Origin: Pseudomonas folii | GTDB taxonomy: Bacteria > Pseudomonadota > Gammaproteobacteria > Pseudomonadales > Pseudomonadaceae | Length of the DNA: 47,643 nucleotides | Assembly (NCBI RefSeq): GCF_014357575.1 | Contig: NZ_JACONW010000027.1 | Location: 1 to 47,643 of the forward strand | Direction: 5' to 3' | Shown here: positions 19,426 through 29,002 of the stretch, in pieces | Position numbering within the stretch: the stretch's first letter is position 1 | Layout: each line of letters begins with the position of its first letter | Position numbers and translations under genes: made by a program | The notes under the pieces: generated by a model | Databases searched by the model: none | The model's input: the letters and a program-made list of their open reading frames with translations, nothing else | What the model was told of the DNA's origin: nothing

Positions 19426-20445
19426 ATGAAGTTGTCTCCTCTGAATCGTCGACGCTTCGAGCGTTTCAAGGCCAACAAGCGCGGCTGGTGGTCCCTGTGG
19501 CTGTTCCTGATCCTGTTCGTCCTGAGTCTGGGCGCGGAACTGATCGCCAACGACAAACCGCTGGCCATACGGTACGACGGCGCGTGGTACTTCCCGGTAC
19601 TCGAGCGCTATCCAGAAACCACCTTCGGTGGCGAATTCCCGCTGGAAGCCAATTACAAAAGCCCCTACATCAAGGAACTGCTTGAAGCCAAAGGCGGCTG
19701 GACATTGTGGGCACCGATCCCTTTCAGCTACCAGAGCATCAATTACGACCTGAAAGTCCCCGCCCCTGCCCCGCCCTCATCGGAAAACCTGCTCGGCACG
19801 GATGACCAGGGGCGAGACGTACTGGCCCGGGTGATCTACGGTTTCCGCATTTCGGTGCTGTTCGCCCTGACCTTGACCGTACTCAGCTCAATCATCGGCG
19901 TCATCGCCGGTGCCTTGCAGGGTTTCTACGGCGGTTGGGTGGACCTGGTAGGCCAGCGTTTCCTGGAAGTCTGGTCCGGATTGCCGGTCCTCTACCTGCT
20001 GATCATTCTTGCCAGCTTCGTGCAGCCCAACTTCTGGTGGTTGCTGGGCATCATGCTGCTGTTTTCCTGGATGAGCCTGGTGGATGTGGTGCGCGCCGAG
20101 TTCCTGCGCGGGCGCAATCTGGAATACGTGCGTGCCGCCCGTGCGCTGGGCATGGAGAATGGCGCGATCATGTTCCGCCACATTCTGCCCAACGCCATGG
20201 TCTCGACCATGACCTTCATGCCGTTTATCCTCACCGGCGCCATCGGTACCCTCACTGCGCTGGACTTCCTTGGCTTTGGTTTGCCCGCCGGGTCGCCGTC
20301 ACTGGGCGAGCTGGTTGCCCAGGGTAAATCCAACTTGCAGGCCCCATGGCTGGGCATCAGCGCCTTCGCGGTCCTGGCCCTGATGTTGAGCCTGCTGGTA
20401 TTTATCGGCGAGTCCGCCCGCGATGCTTTCGACCCAAGGAAATGA
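19426..20445 (+). CDS. nppC: ABC transporter permease (NppC, YejE-like)
   Basis: A 339-residue permease of the DppC/OppC type, partner of NppB. It has one N-terminal helix (WWSLWLFLILFVLSLGAEL), a periplasmic insert of about 100 residues typical of YejE, then GTDDQGRDVLARVIYGFRIS, the conserved lead-in to the helical core. The EAA loop appears as VRAARALGMENGAIMFRHIL. AGGA precedes the ATG. The stop TGA overlaps the upstream base context of nppD, whose ATG is two bases later. Confidence 0.94.
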   Translation: MKLSPLNRRRFERFKANKRGWWSLWLFLILFVLSLGAELIANDKPLAIRYDGAWYFPVLERYPETTFGGEFPLEANYKSPYIKELLEAKGGWTLWAPIPFSYQSINYDLKVPAPAPPSSENLLGTDDQGRDVLARVIYGFRISVLFALTLTVLSSIIGVIAGALQGFYGGWVDLVGQRFLEVWSGLPVLYLLIILASFVQPNFWWLLGIMLLFSWMSLVDVVRAEFLRGRNLEYVRAARALGMENGAIMFRHILPNAMVSTMTFMPFILTGAIGTLTALDFLGFGLPAGSPSLGELVAQGKSNLQAPWLGISAFAVLALMLSLLVFIGESARDAFDPRK

Positions 20446-20446
20446 A

Positions 20447-22057
20447 ATGAACAATGACAATCTGATCGAGATCCGCGATCTGGCCGTCGAGTTCGTGTCC
20501 GGCGAAGGCTGTCAGCGCGTGGTCGAAGGCATCAATTTTGATATCCGCCGGGGCGAAACCCTGGCGCTGGTGGGTGAAAGCGGCTCAGGTAAATCGGTCA
20601 CCGCCCACTCGATCCTGCGTCTGCTGCCTTACCCGCTGGCCCGCCACCCAAGCGGCACTATCCGCTATGCCGGTCAGGACCTGTTGACCCTGGACGAGAG
20701 AAAACTGCGCAAGATTCGCGGTAATCGCATCGCGATGATCTTCCAGGAGCCGATGACCTCGCTGAACCCATTACAGTCGATCGAGAAGCAGATCAATGAA
20801 GTCCTCGGCCTTCATAAAGGTCTGACCGGCAAGGATGCGACCCGCCGCACCCTTGAACTGCTGGAGCTGGTGGGCATCCCCGAACCCGTGAAACGCCTGA
20901 AAGCCCTGCCCCATGAGTTATCGGGCGGCCAACGGCAACGGGTGATGATCGCCATGGCGCTGGCCAACGAGCCGGAACTGCTGATTGCCGACGAGCCAAC
21001 CACAGCGCTGGACGTCACGGTACAACTGAAAATCCTCGAACTGCTCAAGGAACTGCAGGCACGTCTGGGCATGGCGTTGCTGCTGATCAGCCATGACTTG
21101 AACGTTGTGAAGCAAATAGCCAACCGCGTATGTGTCATGCAGCGCGGTTGCATCGTCGAACAAGCGTCCTGTGACGAATTGTTTCGTTCGCCCCAGCATC
21201 CGTACACCAAAATTCTGCTCAGCGCAGAGCCCAGCGGCGGCCCGGCGGCCAACCCGGCGGGCGCACCGCTGCTGGAAGTGGAGGATCTGCGGGTCTGGTT
21301 TCCGATCAAGAAAGGCCTGCTCAAACGCACCGTCGATCACGTCAAGGCAGTGGACGGCATCCACTTCAGCCTGCCCAAAGGGCAAACGCTGGGGATTGTC
21401 GGTGAAAGCGGCTCGGGCAAATCGACGTTGGGCTTGGCGATTCTTCGTCTGATCGGTAGCCAGGGAGTCATCCGTTTCCAGGGCGAAACGCTAGACTGCC
21501 TGTCGCAGCAACAGATTCGTCCGTTGCGTCGACAGATGCAGGTGGTTTTTCAAGACCCGTTTGGCAGCTTGAGCCCGCGGATGTCGGTGGGTGAAATCGT
21601 TGGCGAAGGCCTGCGTATCCATCGCATGGGCACAGCGGCCGAACAGGAAACTGCAATTATCGAAGCACTCAGAGAGGTAGGACTGGATCCGGAAACCCGG
21701 CACCGCTACCCTCACGAGTTCTCCGGTGGGCAACGGCAGAGAATCGCCATTGCCCGGGCACTGGTATTGAAACCGGCGCTGATTCTGCTGGACGAGCCCA
21801 CTTCGGCGCTCGACCGGACAGTGCAGCGTCAGGTAGTCGAGCTACTGCGCTCGCTGCAAACCAAGTACAACCTGACGTATTTGTTTATCAGCCATGACCT
21901 GGCTGTCGTCAAAGCCCTCAGCCACCAATTGATGGTGGTCAAGCAGGGTCAAGTGGTCGAACAGGGGGATGCGCAAGAAATCTTTGCCGCACCGCAACAT
22001 TCTTATACACAGCAGTTACTGGAAGCCGCCTTTTTGGCACCAGTAGCTGTCGATTAA
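20447..22057 (+). CDS. nppD: ABC transporter ATP-binding protein, double ATPase (NppD, YejF-like)
   Basis: A 536-residue protein with two complete ABC ATPase domains in tandem, energising the importer from the cytoplasmic side. The first half has Walker A GESGSGKSVTAHS, signature LSGGQRQRVMIAMALANEPEL and Walker B LLIADEPTTALD. The second repeats GESGSGKSTLGLAI, FSGGQRQRIAIARALVLKP and LILLDEPTSALD. Each ends with the oligopeptide-transporter C-terminal motif (HPYTKILL, HSYTQQLL). AAGGA lies eight bases before ATG 20447. fabI begins 18 bases after its stop. Confidence 0.95.
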   Translation: MNNDNLIEIRDLAVEFVSGEGCQRVVEGINFDIRRGETLALVGESGSGKSVTAHSILRLLPYPLARHPSGTIRYAGQDLLTLDERKLRKIRGNRIAMIFQEPMTSLNPLQSIEKQINEVLGLHKGLTGKDATRRTLELLELVGIPEPVKRLKALPHELSGGQRQRVMIAMALANEPELLIADEPTTALDVTVQLKILELLKELQARLGMALLLISHDLNVVKQIANRVCVMQRGCIVEQASCDELFRSPQHPYTKILLSAEPSGGPAANPAGAPLLEVEDLRVWFPIKKGLLKRTVDHVKAVDGIHFSLPKGQTLGIVGESGSGKSTLGLAILRLIGSQGVIRFQGETLDCLSQQQIRPLRRQMQVVFQDPFGSLSPRMSVGEIVGEGLRIHRMGTAAEQETAIIEALREVGLDPETRHRYPHEFSGGQRQRIAIARALVLKPALILLDEPTSALDRTVQRQVVELLRSLQTKYNLTYLFISHDLAVVKALSHQLMVVKQGQVVEQGDAQEIFAAPQHSYTQQLLEAAFLAPVAVD

Positions 22058-22075
22058 CCTGAAGAGGAACAACAC

Positions 22076-22870
22076 ATGGGTTTTCTCGCCGGTAAGCGCG
22101 TCCTGATCGTCGGTGTCGCTAGCAAACTGTCCATCGCATCCGGCATCGCTGCCGCCATGCATCGCGAGGGTGCAGAGCTTGCCTTCACCTACCAGAACGA
22201 CAAACTCAAAGGTCGCGTCGAAGAATTCGCCGCTGGCTGGGGTTCGGGCCCTGAGCTGTGCTTCCCTTGTGACGTCGCCAGTGACGAAGAAATCGCCAAG
22301 GTCTTTGAAGACCTGAGCAAGAAATGGGATGGCCTGGACGTGATCGTTCACTCCGTTGGCTTCGCTCCAGGTGACCAGCTGGATGGCGACTTCACCGACG
22401 CCACTACCCGCGAAGGTTTCCGCATCGCTCACGACATCAGCGCCTACAGCTTCGTGGCATTGGCCAAAGCCGGTCGCGAAATGATGAAAGGCCGCAATGG
22501 CAGCCTGCTGACTCTGTCGTACCTGGGTGCCGAGCGCACCATGCCGAACTACAACGTGATGGGTATGGCCAAGGCCAGCCTGGAAGCCGGTGTACGTTAT
22601 CTGGCAGGCAGCCTGGGTCCGGAAGGCACTCGCGTCAACGCGGTATCGGCCGGTCCGATCCGTACGTTGGCGGCTTCGGGTATCAAGAACTTCCGCAAGA
22701 TGCTGGCCGCAAACGAGGCGCAAACTCCGCTGCGTCGTAACGTGACCATTGATGAAGTCGGCAACGCTGGCGCGTTCCTGTGTTCGGACCTGGCGTCCGG
22801 CATCAGCGGCGAAATCATGTACGTGGACGGTGGTTTCAACACTACCGCTATGGGCAATATCGAAGAGTAA
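22076..22870 (+). CDS. fabI: enoyl-[acyl-carrier-protein] reductase (NADH)
   Basis: A 264-residue SDR-type enoyl-ACP reductase that reduces trans-2-enoyl-ACP in the last step of each fatty acid elongation cycle, and the target of triclosan. Characteristic features are the atypical nucleotide-binding start [20 protein letters not shown], and the catalytic pattern [19 protein letters not shown] with the Tyr-x6-Tyr-Met-Lys arrangement of FabI. The [17 protein letters not shown] substrate loop follows. GAGGA precedes the ATG. It may be read through from the npp operon, since no terminator lies between. A strong terminator follows its stop. Confidence 0.97.
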   Translation: MGFLAGKRVLIVGVASKLSIASGIAAAMHREGAELAFTYQNDKLKGRVEEFAAGWGSGPELCFPCDVASDEEIAKVFEDLSKKWDGLDVIVHSVGFAPGDQLDGDFTDATTREGFRIAHDISAYSFVALAKAGREMMKGRNGSLLTLSYLGAERTMPNYNVMGMAKASLEAGVRYLAGSLGPEGTRVNAVSAGPIRTLAASGIKNFRKMLAANEAQTPLRRNVTIDEVGNAGAFLCSDLASGISGEIMYVDGGFNTTAMGNIEE

Positions 22871-22892
22871 TCTTCGAGTACGCCTGTGAGAA

Positions 22893-22926
22893 AGCCCGCA
22901 GCTTGTGAGAGTTGCGGGCTTTTTTT
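22893..22926 (+). terminator. intrinsic terminator after fabI
   Basis: AGCCCGCA and TGCGGGCT form an eight-pair stem with a 12-base loop, followed by seven T. It is 22 bases after the fabI stop and ends the npp-fabI transcript. Confidence 0.93.
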
Positions 22927-22946
22927 GTGGGCGTTTGGTTGCTCAT

Positions 22947-23719
22947 GTGTACATATCCGTTATTGCGGTAATGGCTGGTATTGGTTGCGCTTTTACAGCG
23001 CGTCACTTTTGATAGATCCGGAAGCCTGCCCAGACAAAAGTAACCAAAAACGCTCTTGCCCCATCACTCGGCACCTCGCTGGCGCTCGGTGTACCCGCCC
23101 GCAGATCCTGAACCGTGGGCCGCCGCAACGGGCCATCCATGGCCCAATGCGGCTAACCCGGCGTCCTGCCACTCTTCAACTCAAGAGCGCTCCACGCTTC
23201 AGAATCTGCGTTCGGCCAGCGTGATTTAACGGGGCGCCTCAGATCAAGATCAAAAGCGCGGCGGCCTGAGAGCCGACCTGGTTTATGAGCTTTCCGGGCA
23301 TCTGTAGGAGCTGCCGAAGGCTGCGATGCATTGTGTCAGACGACGTATGCGTTGGCCGTGGTAACGTCTCGCGAACAAGTTCGCTCCTACCGGTCCGTGG
23401 TGAAACCGCTGCTTTTGATTTTGATCTTAAGCGCCCCGTTAAACCACGCCGGCCGTAATTCGATATTGCTGCGTGGGGGCTCTTGTTAAATGAAGAGGCG
23501 GCAGGAATGCCGGTTTAGCCGCCTCAGGCCATGGATGGCCGGTGGTGGCGGCCCCACGCAGCAATGTCGGATTACGGGCATGCCGAGCCTAAGCGAGGCA
23601 CCAAGTGGTGGGGCAAGAGCCTTTTGGTTACTTTTGGCTGGGCCGGCTTCCGGAACCAAAAGTGACGCGCCGTAAGGGCGCAACCAATAGAAGCCGTTAC
23701 CTAAATAACGGATATGTAC
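22947..23719. repeat. nested palindromic repeat mosaic
   Basis: This gene-free stretch is built as an inverted structure. The outer arms are about 22947-23180 and 23490-23719; for example GTGTACATATCCGTTA on the left returns as TAACGGATATGTACAC on the right. The inner arms, about 23213-23257 and 23411-23455, contain TTTAACGGGGCG and CGCCCCGTTAAA plus matching AAGATCAAAAGC and GCTTTTGATTTTGATCTT. The centre, about 23280-23400, holds two short REP types, GTAGGAGCTGCCGAAGGCTGC and CTCGCGAACAAGTTCGCTCC. Copy A at the window start matches the right outer arm. The open frames inside are shared between the repeat copies and look spurious. Confidence 0.85.
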
Positions 23720-23724
23720 ACAAA

Positions 23725-24726
23725 TCAGGCCTCACCCTCAGCCTGATTCCTCTCCCCCATCTTCTTGCTACGCTTCTCCAGCACCAGATAAACCACCACA
23801 GCAATCGTCAACGGCAGCAGAAAGTAAATCGCCCGGTAGCCAATCAGCGCCGCTAGCAACGTGCCCTTGGAGAACTCATCCTGCAGCAAGGTCATGAAGA
23901 CCGTCTCCAGCACCCCAAGCCCGGCCGGAATATGCGTGATGACACCGGCAATGCTACTGATCAGCAACACCCCGAGAATGGCTGGATAAAATGCTTTGTC
24001 CGGCAACAACGTATAAATCACCAACGCCATCAACGACCAGTTCAGCGCGCCAAGACTGGCCTGTAACAGCGCCTGCTTCATGGAAGGCAGCGTGATTTCC
24101 TGCTTGCGAATCGTCCAAGAACGACGCTTGGAAAACCGGCAAGCCAGCAAATACGCACCCGACACCGCCAACAACGCAAAGCCAATCAGCCGTAGCGTTC
24201 CAGTCCCTACGGCCCAATCCTTTGGCAGCTCCAGGAAACCCATGGAGAACACGCCACCGGCCAGAATCATGTAACCCAGCCAGTTGGTAATCAGGCTCAG
24301 ACTCAAGATACGAGTAATAGTCGGCACATCCAGCCCGAGTCGGGAATACAGGCGATAACGCAAGGCAATCCCGCCGACCCAGGAACTGAGGTTCAGGTTG
24401 AACGCATAACAGACAAACGCCACCGGCACGATCTGTTTGATCGCCAACTTGTGCCCGGTATAAAACCGCGCCAATACATCAAAACAGCAATACGTCAGGT
24501 AACTGCACAGCGCAATCACCACACCCAAAGCCAGGGTGCTCAGCTTGTAGGATTGCAATGCCTGCTTCACTTCCTGCCAGTCGAGGTTCTTGACCAGCAG
24601 GAACAACAACACCGGCACCGCAATGAAGAAGAACAGGTTGAAGGCACGCTTGGCCCACTTCCATTTGTTGCTTTGCTTCTCTTTTTCTTTTGGCTGATCC
24701 GAAGACGCCTCATAAGCCTGACTCAT
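23725..24726 (-). CDS. ybhN: lysylphosphatidylglycerol synthase transmembrane-domain family protein (YbhN)
   Basis: A 333-residue integral inner-membrane protein of the UPF0104/LPG-synthase-TM family, known in E. coli as YbhN. The first 27 residues are charged and cytoplasmic (QPKEKEKQSNKWKWAKR). About eight hydrophobic helices follow, including NLFFFIAVPVLLFLLV, LALGVVIALCSYLTYCC and LLPLTIAVVVYLVLE. The family pattern VGGIALRYRLYSRLGL and GVITHIPAGLGVLE are conserved landmarks. The start overlaps the clsB stop as ATGA. It lacks the soluble aminoacyl-transferase half of MprF, so a lipid-transfer or lipid-handling role with ClsB is the likely function. The exact activity is not settled. Confidence 0.9.
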   Translation of the reverse strand: MSQAYEASSDQPKEKEKQSNKWKWAKRAFNLFFFIAVPVLLFLLVKNLDWQEVKQALQSYKLSTLALGVVIALCSYLTYCCFDVLARFYTGHKLAIKQIVPVAFVCYAFNLNLSSWVGGIALRYRLYSRLGLDVPTITRILSLSLITNWLGYMILAGGVFSMGFLELPKDWAVGTGTLRLIGFALLAVSGAYLLACRFSKRRSWTIRKQEITLPSMKQALLQASLGALNWSLMALVIYTLLPDKAFYPAILGVLLISSIAGVITHIPAGLGVLETVFMTLLQDEFSKGTLLAALIGYRAIYFLLPLTIAVVVYLVLEKRSKKMGERNQAEGEA

Positions 24727-26006
24727 AGCGACTTCTCCTGATCCGATTGCAGGCTGGACTTCAATTGTTCTGTCACGCTGCTTTTCTCGTTTTCAACAAC
24801 GCTGGCTTCAGGAATCACATCCGCAGCCCGCAACGGTTTGAGCCTCATGCCATGGGCCGGAAACAAGCCAGCGATGGCCGGGAAGTGACGCAGGAAGTGA
24901 AAACTCAGGAAGATCATCGGCGCACGCCACCACTGACCGCGTGCTGCGCCCCGCAGGCTCATCTCTTTACTGTGGGTAGCAGCGAGTCCGGTCAAATGCT
25001 CGTGCAGATGCTGGTTGAGCTGTTGGTCACGGATGAACAGGTTTACTTCAAGATTCAGCGCAAGGCTTAGCGGGTCCAGGTTGCTGGAGCCGACGGTGGA
25101 CCATTCGCGGTCGATCAGCGCGACTTTGCCGTGCAGAGCGCGCTGGGTGTATTCGTGAATTTTGACCCCGTCACGCAATAAATAGGTGTACGTCAGACGC
25201 GAGCACACGCGCACGAACGGCATGTCCGGCTGGCCTTGCAGAATCAGCGTGACCTTGACGCCGCGCCGCGCCGCATTGCGTAACTCGCGCAGGAAGCGGT
25301 AGCTGGGGAAGAAGTAGGCATTGGCGATGGTGATCCGCTGTGTTGCATTGCGAATCGCCAACAAATACTGCTCTTCGATATCCGTGGTGTGCTCTTCGTT
25401 GTCACGTTCACACAAGAGCATTCGCGCACTGCCCGCGTGCTGGGTCGCTACCCGCAGCGCCGGGACTTTGGCTCGTACGGCCTCACTCAACAGGCGCAAG
25501 GCGGACTTGTGAATATCGCCGACGATAGGGCCGCGAACCAGAACTGCATAATCCTGTTTGGCGGTCAGACCGGTGTCGCTCATGTGATCAACGCTGTAGT
25601 TGATGCCACCAATGAAGGCCAGTTCACCGTCGATCACCACGACTTTGCGATGCAGACGCCGGAACAGGTTGGTGCGCATGCCCATCAGGCGCGGACGCGG
25701 ATCGAACAGCTGAATATGCACACCCGCAGCCAGCATCCTGCCGACAAACGACTTGCTGAGATCCGAAGTACCGTAATCGTCGACGGTCACCACGACGTAA
25801 GCACCGTTGCTCGCCGCTTCAATTAGCGCTTGCTGCAGTGCTTCCCCGATCCGGTCTTCGAAAATGATGAAGGTTTCCAGCAGCACTTCTTTGCGCGCCG
25901 CGCGGATGCATTCGAAGACGCGGGTGAAATAGTCTTCGCCGTTGATCAGCAATTCAACCGAATTGCCCTCCTGCCACTGCCCGTGGTTATTCGCCTGATC
26001 ACTCAT
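24723..26006 (-). CDS. clsB: cardiolipin synthase B
   Basis: A 427-residue phospholipase D-superfamily enzyme that forms cardiolipin from phosphatidylglycerol, acting at the inner membrane. Two HKD motifs are present: [16 protein letters not shown] with H119, K121, D126, and [18 protein letters not shown] with H292, K294, D299. The lack of two N-terminal helices places it in the ClsB (YbhO) group rather than ClsA. A longer frame from 26054 is open, but GGAG lies eight bases before ATG 26006 and this ATG overlaps the upstream gene stop as ATGA. Order ybhP-clsB-ybhN is the same as in E. coli. Confidence 0.93.
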   Translation of the reverse strand: MSDQANNHGQWQEGNSVELLINGEDYFTRVFECIRAARKEVLLETFIIFEDRIGEALQQALIEAASNGAYVVVTVDDYGTSDLSKSFVGRMLAAGVHIQLFDPRPRLMGMRTNLFRRLHRKVVVIDGELAFIGGINYSVDHMSDTGLTAKQDYAVLVRGPIVGDIHKSALRLLSEAVRAKVPALRVATQHAGSARMLLCERDNEEHTTDIEEQYLLAIRNATQRITIANAYFFPSYRFLRELRNAARRGVKVTLILQGQPDMPFVRVCSRLTYTYLLRDGVKIHEYTQRALHGKVALIDREWSTVGSSNLDPLSLALNLEVNLFIRDQQLNQHLHEHLTGLAATHSKEMSLRGAARGQWWRAPMIFLSFHFLRHFPAIAGLFPAHGMRLKPLRAADVIPEASVVENEKSSVTEQLKSSLQSDQEKSL

Positions 26007-26788
26007 AAGGTTAACTCCACTGCCAGCGGCGCATGATCTGAAAGGTGTGACCACGGACGATTGGACAAGACTTTGGGTCGATTGCTCGTGGCATTGCGTA
26101 CATAAATGCGATCCAGCCGAAGTAACGGCCAGCGCGCGGGAAAGCTTTTAGCGGGAACACCGAAGTGCTTCACGAAAACCTCGTGCATCCCGGTGCCTTC
26201 CAGTGCGGCATCTGCGCGCTGACGCCAGTCGTTGAAATCGCCAGCTACGATCACCGGCTCACCTTCAGGTAACCGGGCCAGCAATTCGGCGAGCAGCTTC
26301 AGTTGCTGCAACCGATGATTTTCCCGCAGGCCCAGGTGCACGCAGATGGCATGCACGTGACCGTGATGGGGAACGTCCAGCACACAGTGCAGCAGGCCGC
26401 GCTCTTCCGTGCCATGGATCGAGATGTCGAGGTTCTCGTGGTAGCTGATCGGGTACTTGGACAGCAGTGCGTTGCCGTGGTGGCCGTGGGGATAGACCGC
26501 GTTGCGGCCATAGGCGAAATCGCCCCACATGCTGTCGGCAAGGAATTCGTATTGCGAAGTGGTTGGCCAATCCTTGACGCGCTGCGCATGATTTTGATGT
26601 TCGCCGTGCACTTCCTGCAAAAACACCACATCGGCGGACACCGAGCGCACCGCGTCCCGCAGCTCGGGCAAAATAAACCGGCGATTCAGAAAGCCGAATC
26701 CCATGTGCATGTTCATAGTCAGTACGTTCAGAGAAACGCTGGCGGATGTCGCCGTTCGCACGCCAACGGGCGTTGTGGCAGTGGTCAA
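26003..26788 (-). CDS. ybhP: endonuclease/exonuclease/phosphatase family protein (YbhP)
   Basis: A 261-residue protein of the EEP (DNase I-like) fold. The metal and catalytic positions can be followed: [21 protein letters not shown] with the metal-binding Glu, [29 protein letters not shown] and [10 protein letters not shown]. The start is TTG (26786-26788) with AAGGAG seven bases before it, in a TTGA overlap with the DUF72 gene stop. Its own stop overlaps clsB. E. coli YbhP sits in the same place. The substrate may be a lipid or inositol phosphate or nucleic acid; this is not known from the sequence. Confidence 0.9.
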   Translation of the reverse strand: MTTATTPVGVRTATSASVSLNVLTMNMHMGFGFLNRRFILPELRDAVRSVSADVVFLQEVHGEHQNHAQRVKDWPTTSQYEFLADSMWGDFAYGRNAVYPHGHHGNALLSKYPISYHENLDISIHGTEERGLLHCVLDVPHHGHVHAICVHLGLRENHRLQQLKLLAELLARLPEGEPVIVAGDFNDWRQRADAALEGTGMHEVFVKHFGVPAKSFPARWPLLRLDRIYVRNATSNRPKVLSNRPWSHLSDHAPLAVELTL

Positions 26789-27714
26789 AACTCAACTCCT
26801 TGCAGGTCGCCCGGCGCAACGTCCAGCCGTTTGGCGAGATCGAAGCGCTCCAGCAATTGACGGGCGTCATACGGCGCACGGACTTTAAGGTCGTTATCGA
26901 AGTAGCAGTAGATATCCCGGGACTTTCGTTTAGGAGTCGCAGACTTCCGGGGTTCAGCGATTACCACCTGCGCGTCGGACGGTTGCGAGCCTTTACGCCA
27001 GGCATCGATACGATCGCCCCAATGCTCGATGGCCTCGTCGGTATAGCCACTGGCGTAAAGCTTTTTATCGCCGTGCAGCCGCAGGTAGACAAAATCACTG
27101 GTCAGGTCTTCGATGTAAGGCCACTTGCCCGCAGTGTCCGCCATCACCAACGCTACCTTGTACTTGCGTAACAAGGTGATGAACTCGGGCACCTTGAAGC
27201 TTGCATGACGGATTTCTACCGCATGCCGCAGCCGACCGGTCTTGGGAAGATCCAGATAACCGGGTTTTTGCATTTTTTCGTCGCACTGCGCAGCGCAAAG
27301 CCTGGCCTGCTTCATGTCATGAGGCAGTAGCTTAAGGAAGTGTTCGAATTTTTCCGCATCGAATTTGAAGCTCGGCGGAAACTGCCAGAGGATCGGACCC
27401 AGTTTCTGTTTGAGCTGAAAAATACCCGACGCAAAGAAATTGGCGACAGGTTTTTCAACCTCATTCAAGCGCCGCACATGGGTAATGAAACGCGGGGCTT
27501 TGACACTGAATACAAAATCATCAGGCGTATCGGCATACCAGCGCGCATACAGCTCCGGCGATTGCAGGGCGTAAAACGACCCATTGATCTCGATACTGTT
27601 GACCGCACGCGAGGCGAACTTAAGCTCGTTTTTCTGCGTCAGCCCTTCTGGATAGAAGTCGCCCCGCCACGGGACGTAGCGCCAGCCGGAGATGCCAATG
27701 CGGATATCGCTCAT
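26785..27714 (-). CDS. DUF72 domain-containing protein
   Basis: A 309-residue DUF72 protein (TIM-barrel-like family related to YecE). Family signatures are [19 protein letters not shown] at residues 8-26, [17 protein letters not shown] near 39-55, [13 protein letters not shown] near 105-117, and the C-terminal YVYLRLHG / DIYCYFDND pair (FVYLRLHG, then [10 protein letters not shown]). The biochemical function of DUF72 is not established. It is the first gene of the overlapped run DUF72-ybhP-clsB-ybhN. The ribosome site is weak. Confidence 0.9.
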   Translation of the reverse strand: MSDIRIGISGWRYVPWRGDFYPEGLTQKNELKFASRAVNSIEINGSFYALQSPELYARWYADTPDDFVFSVKAPRFITHVRRLNEVEKPVANFFASGIFQLKQKLGPILWQFPPSFKFDAEKFEHFLKLLPHDMKQARLCAAQCDEKMQKPGYLDLPKTGRLRHAVEIRHASFKVPEFITLLRKYKVALVMADTAGKWPYIEDLTSDFVYLRLHGDKKLYASGYTDEAIEHWGDRIDAWRKGSQPSDAQVVIAEPRKSATPKRKSRDIYCYFDNDLKVRAPYDARQLLERFDLAKRLDVAPGDLQGVEF

Positions 27715-27741
27715 GATGAGAGGCCCAGTGCAATGCGCGGC

Positions 27742-27801
27742 GCCTGAAAGCTGCGGACCTCCAGGCGCGATCCTGGCCGAGGTCCACGCCCGCTTTCAGG
27801 C
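27742..27801. other. long interrupted hairpin
   Basis: GCCTGAAAGC at 27742-27751 pairs with GCTTTCAGGC at 27792-27801. Inside, GGACCTC at 27755-27761 pairs with GAGGTCC at 27779-27785, and AGG pairs with CCT further in. No T tract follows on either strand. It lies between the DUF72 start and the 3' end of the orphan oxidoreductase gene, both minus strand, and could be an RNA processing or termination element or an isolated repeat. Confidence 0.65.
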
Positions 27802-27856
27802 ATGAATGTTCACGTCATATGAAGCCTGGCACTGGCACAGGTTCCATACCGATTTG

Positions 27857-29002
27857 TCAGCTCATCCGCGCCTGACTGACCGAGTCCGCGAAGCTTTTGT
27901 ATTTAAGGCCCAGTTCCGCCGCATAGTAGTGAACGTCTGGAAGTTCCATATTCGACATAGTGAAGCCGAGCAGTGCCTCCATGACTGCCATTTGTTCAGA
28001 CTCGAAACTAACGCTGCCGTCAGCGCGTATGGCGCTGATGCCGTCCTGGCGCTGGCCGTTTTGATTGACCGTGATTGCATCGTTGCGCGACACACCATAC
28101 GGCAGAGCCAGCAGCACCTGCCCCATTCCTACGCGAACCGGATAGCCGCCCGGCAGCCCGTTCGGACCGGGGACATGGGTGATGATTTCATGCTCGGCGT
28201 ACAGATTCTCCAACAGACGAACCGCGGAGATTGCGTTGAAGAAATTGATATCCACCCCGCCCAGGCTGCGAAAATGTGTGCCTACCGCGTTAAAAATCGC
28301 TTCATCAGCAAACTCGCCAGTGCGGTCAAGGTTATCCACCCAATAGGTGAGTCGGTACTGCGTATCGGGGGCCATGCCCGTGCGCGCAACCTGCTGACAT
28401 AGGCTTTGCTGCGCAACCAGTCGAACCCGAACGCTCTCAGGTGGACGCATGGCCATCCGGGCAATCGACAACCGAACACCGGGAATCATAGTGGCAATAC
28501 CGCCAATCCCGGTGTCTGGCGCCATGCCCACCTTATCAAGCACCGCGTTGACGGCGTCAGGAAACGCCGCGTTGACGGTCACAACCTTTACCCCGGAATG
28601 TTTGATTGCCCGCATAAGTTCGTAGGCTGGCGCAAGATGCATGGGCAACCAGGGACCGAATCGGGCCTTGTCCAGTGCCTGATAGTGCTCCGTTGGTAAT
28701 TGAGTCATCATCCGCCATGACAGCAACGAAGCACTGTTAAAAATGATGTCCGGGCGAACCCAATAAATAGTCCTGGCGTTCGCCTCTATATTACCTTCGG
28801 TCAGATCCATGACGAGGGGATGAGCGGTACACGTACCCCCCATCTGTAAACATCCCAACCGCAGAAGGTGACAAAGCCGGGTGACTTTTTCCAGATCACG
28901 ACCGGCCACGTAGAAGATAAAATCATCTCTAGGCATTAACATCTTCAGGATCTGCAGGCACAGGTCGCCCCCGCCTACTAACATAAGCTTTTTCTTTTCC
29001 AT
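27857..29002 (-). CDS. Rossmann-fold oxidoreductase-like protein (saccharopine dehydrogenase-like)
   Basis: A 381-residue cytoplasmic protein. The N terminus MEKKKLMLVGGGDLCLQIL is a nucleotide-binding beta-alpha unit with GGGDL at residues 10-14. After about 150 residues it continues with KVVTVNAAFPDAVNAVLDKVG, resembling the second half of saccharopine dehydrogenase-like or related NAD(P)-binding enzymes. The C terminus has SFESEQMAVMEALLGF and YYAAELGLKYKS. No catalytic residue assignment is possible by eye. The ATG has GGGA eight bases upstream. It stands alone, with a hairpin downstream and about 680 bases of leader to the divergent cytochrome gene. An amino-acid or opine-type dehydrogenase, or a biosynthetic accessory enzyme, are possibilities. 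Confidence 0.6.
   Translation of the reverse strand: MEKKKLMLVGGGDLCLQILKMLMPRDDFIFYVAGRDLEKVTRLCHLLRLGCLQMGGTCTAHPLVMDLTEGNIEANARTIYWVRPDIIFNSASLLSWRMMTQLPTEHYQALDKARFGPWLPMHLAPAYELMRAIKHSGVKVVTVNAAFPDAVNAVLDKVGMAPDTGIGGIATMIPGVRLSIARMAMRPPESVRVRLVAQQSLCQQVARTGMAPDTQYRLTYWVDNLDRTGEFADEAIFNAVGTHFRSLGGVDINFFNAISAVRLLENLYAEHEIITHVPGPNGLPGGYPVRVGMGQVLLALPYGVSRNDAITVNQNGQRQDGISAIRADGSVSFESEQMAVMEALLGFTMSNMELPDVHYYAAELGLKYKSFADSVSQARMS

Noticed and set aside
23486..23856. Small frames on both strands in the repeat mosaic
   Set aside because: They are conserved only because the repeat is; no ribosome sites, and related frames exist in copy A.
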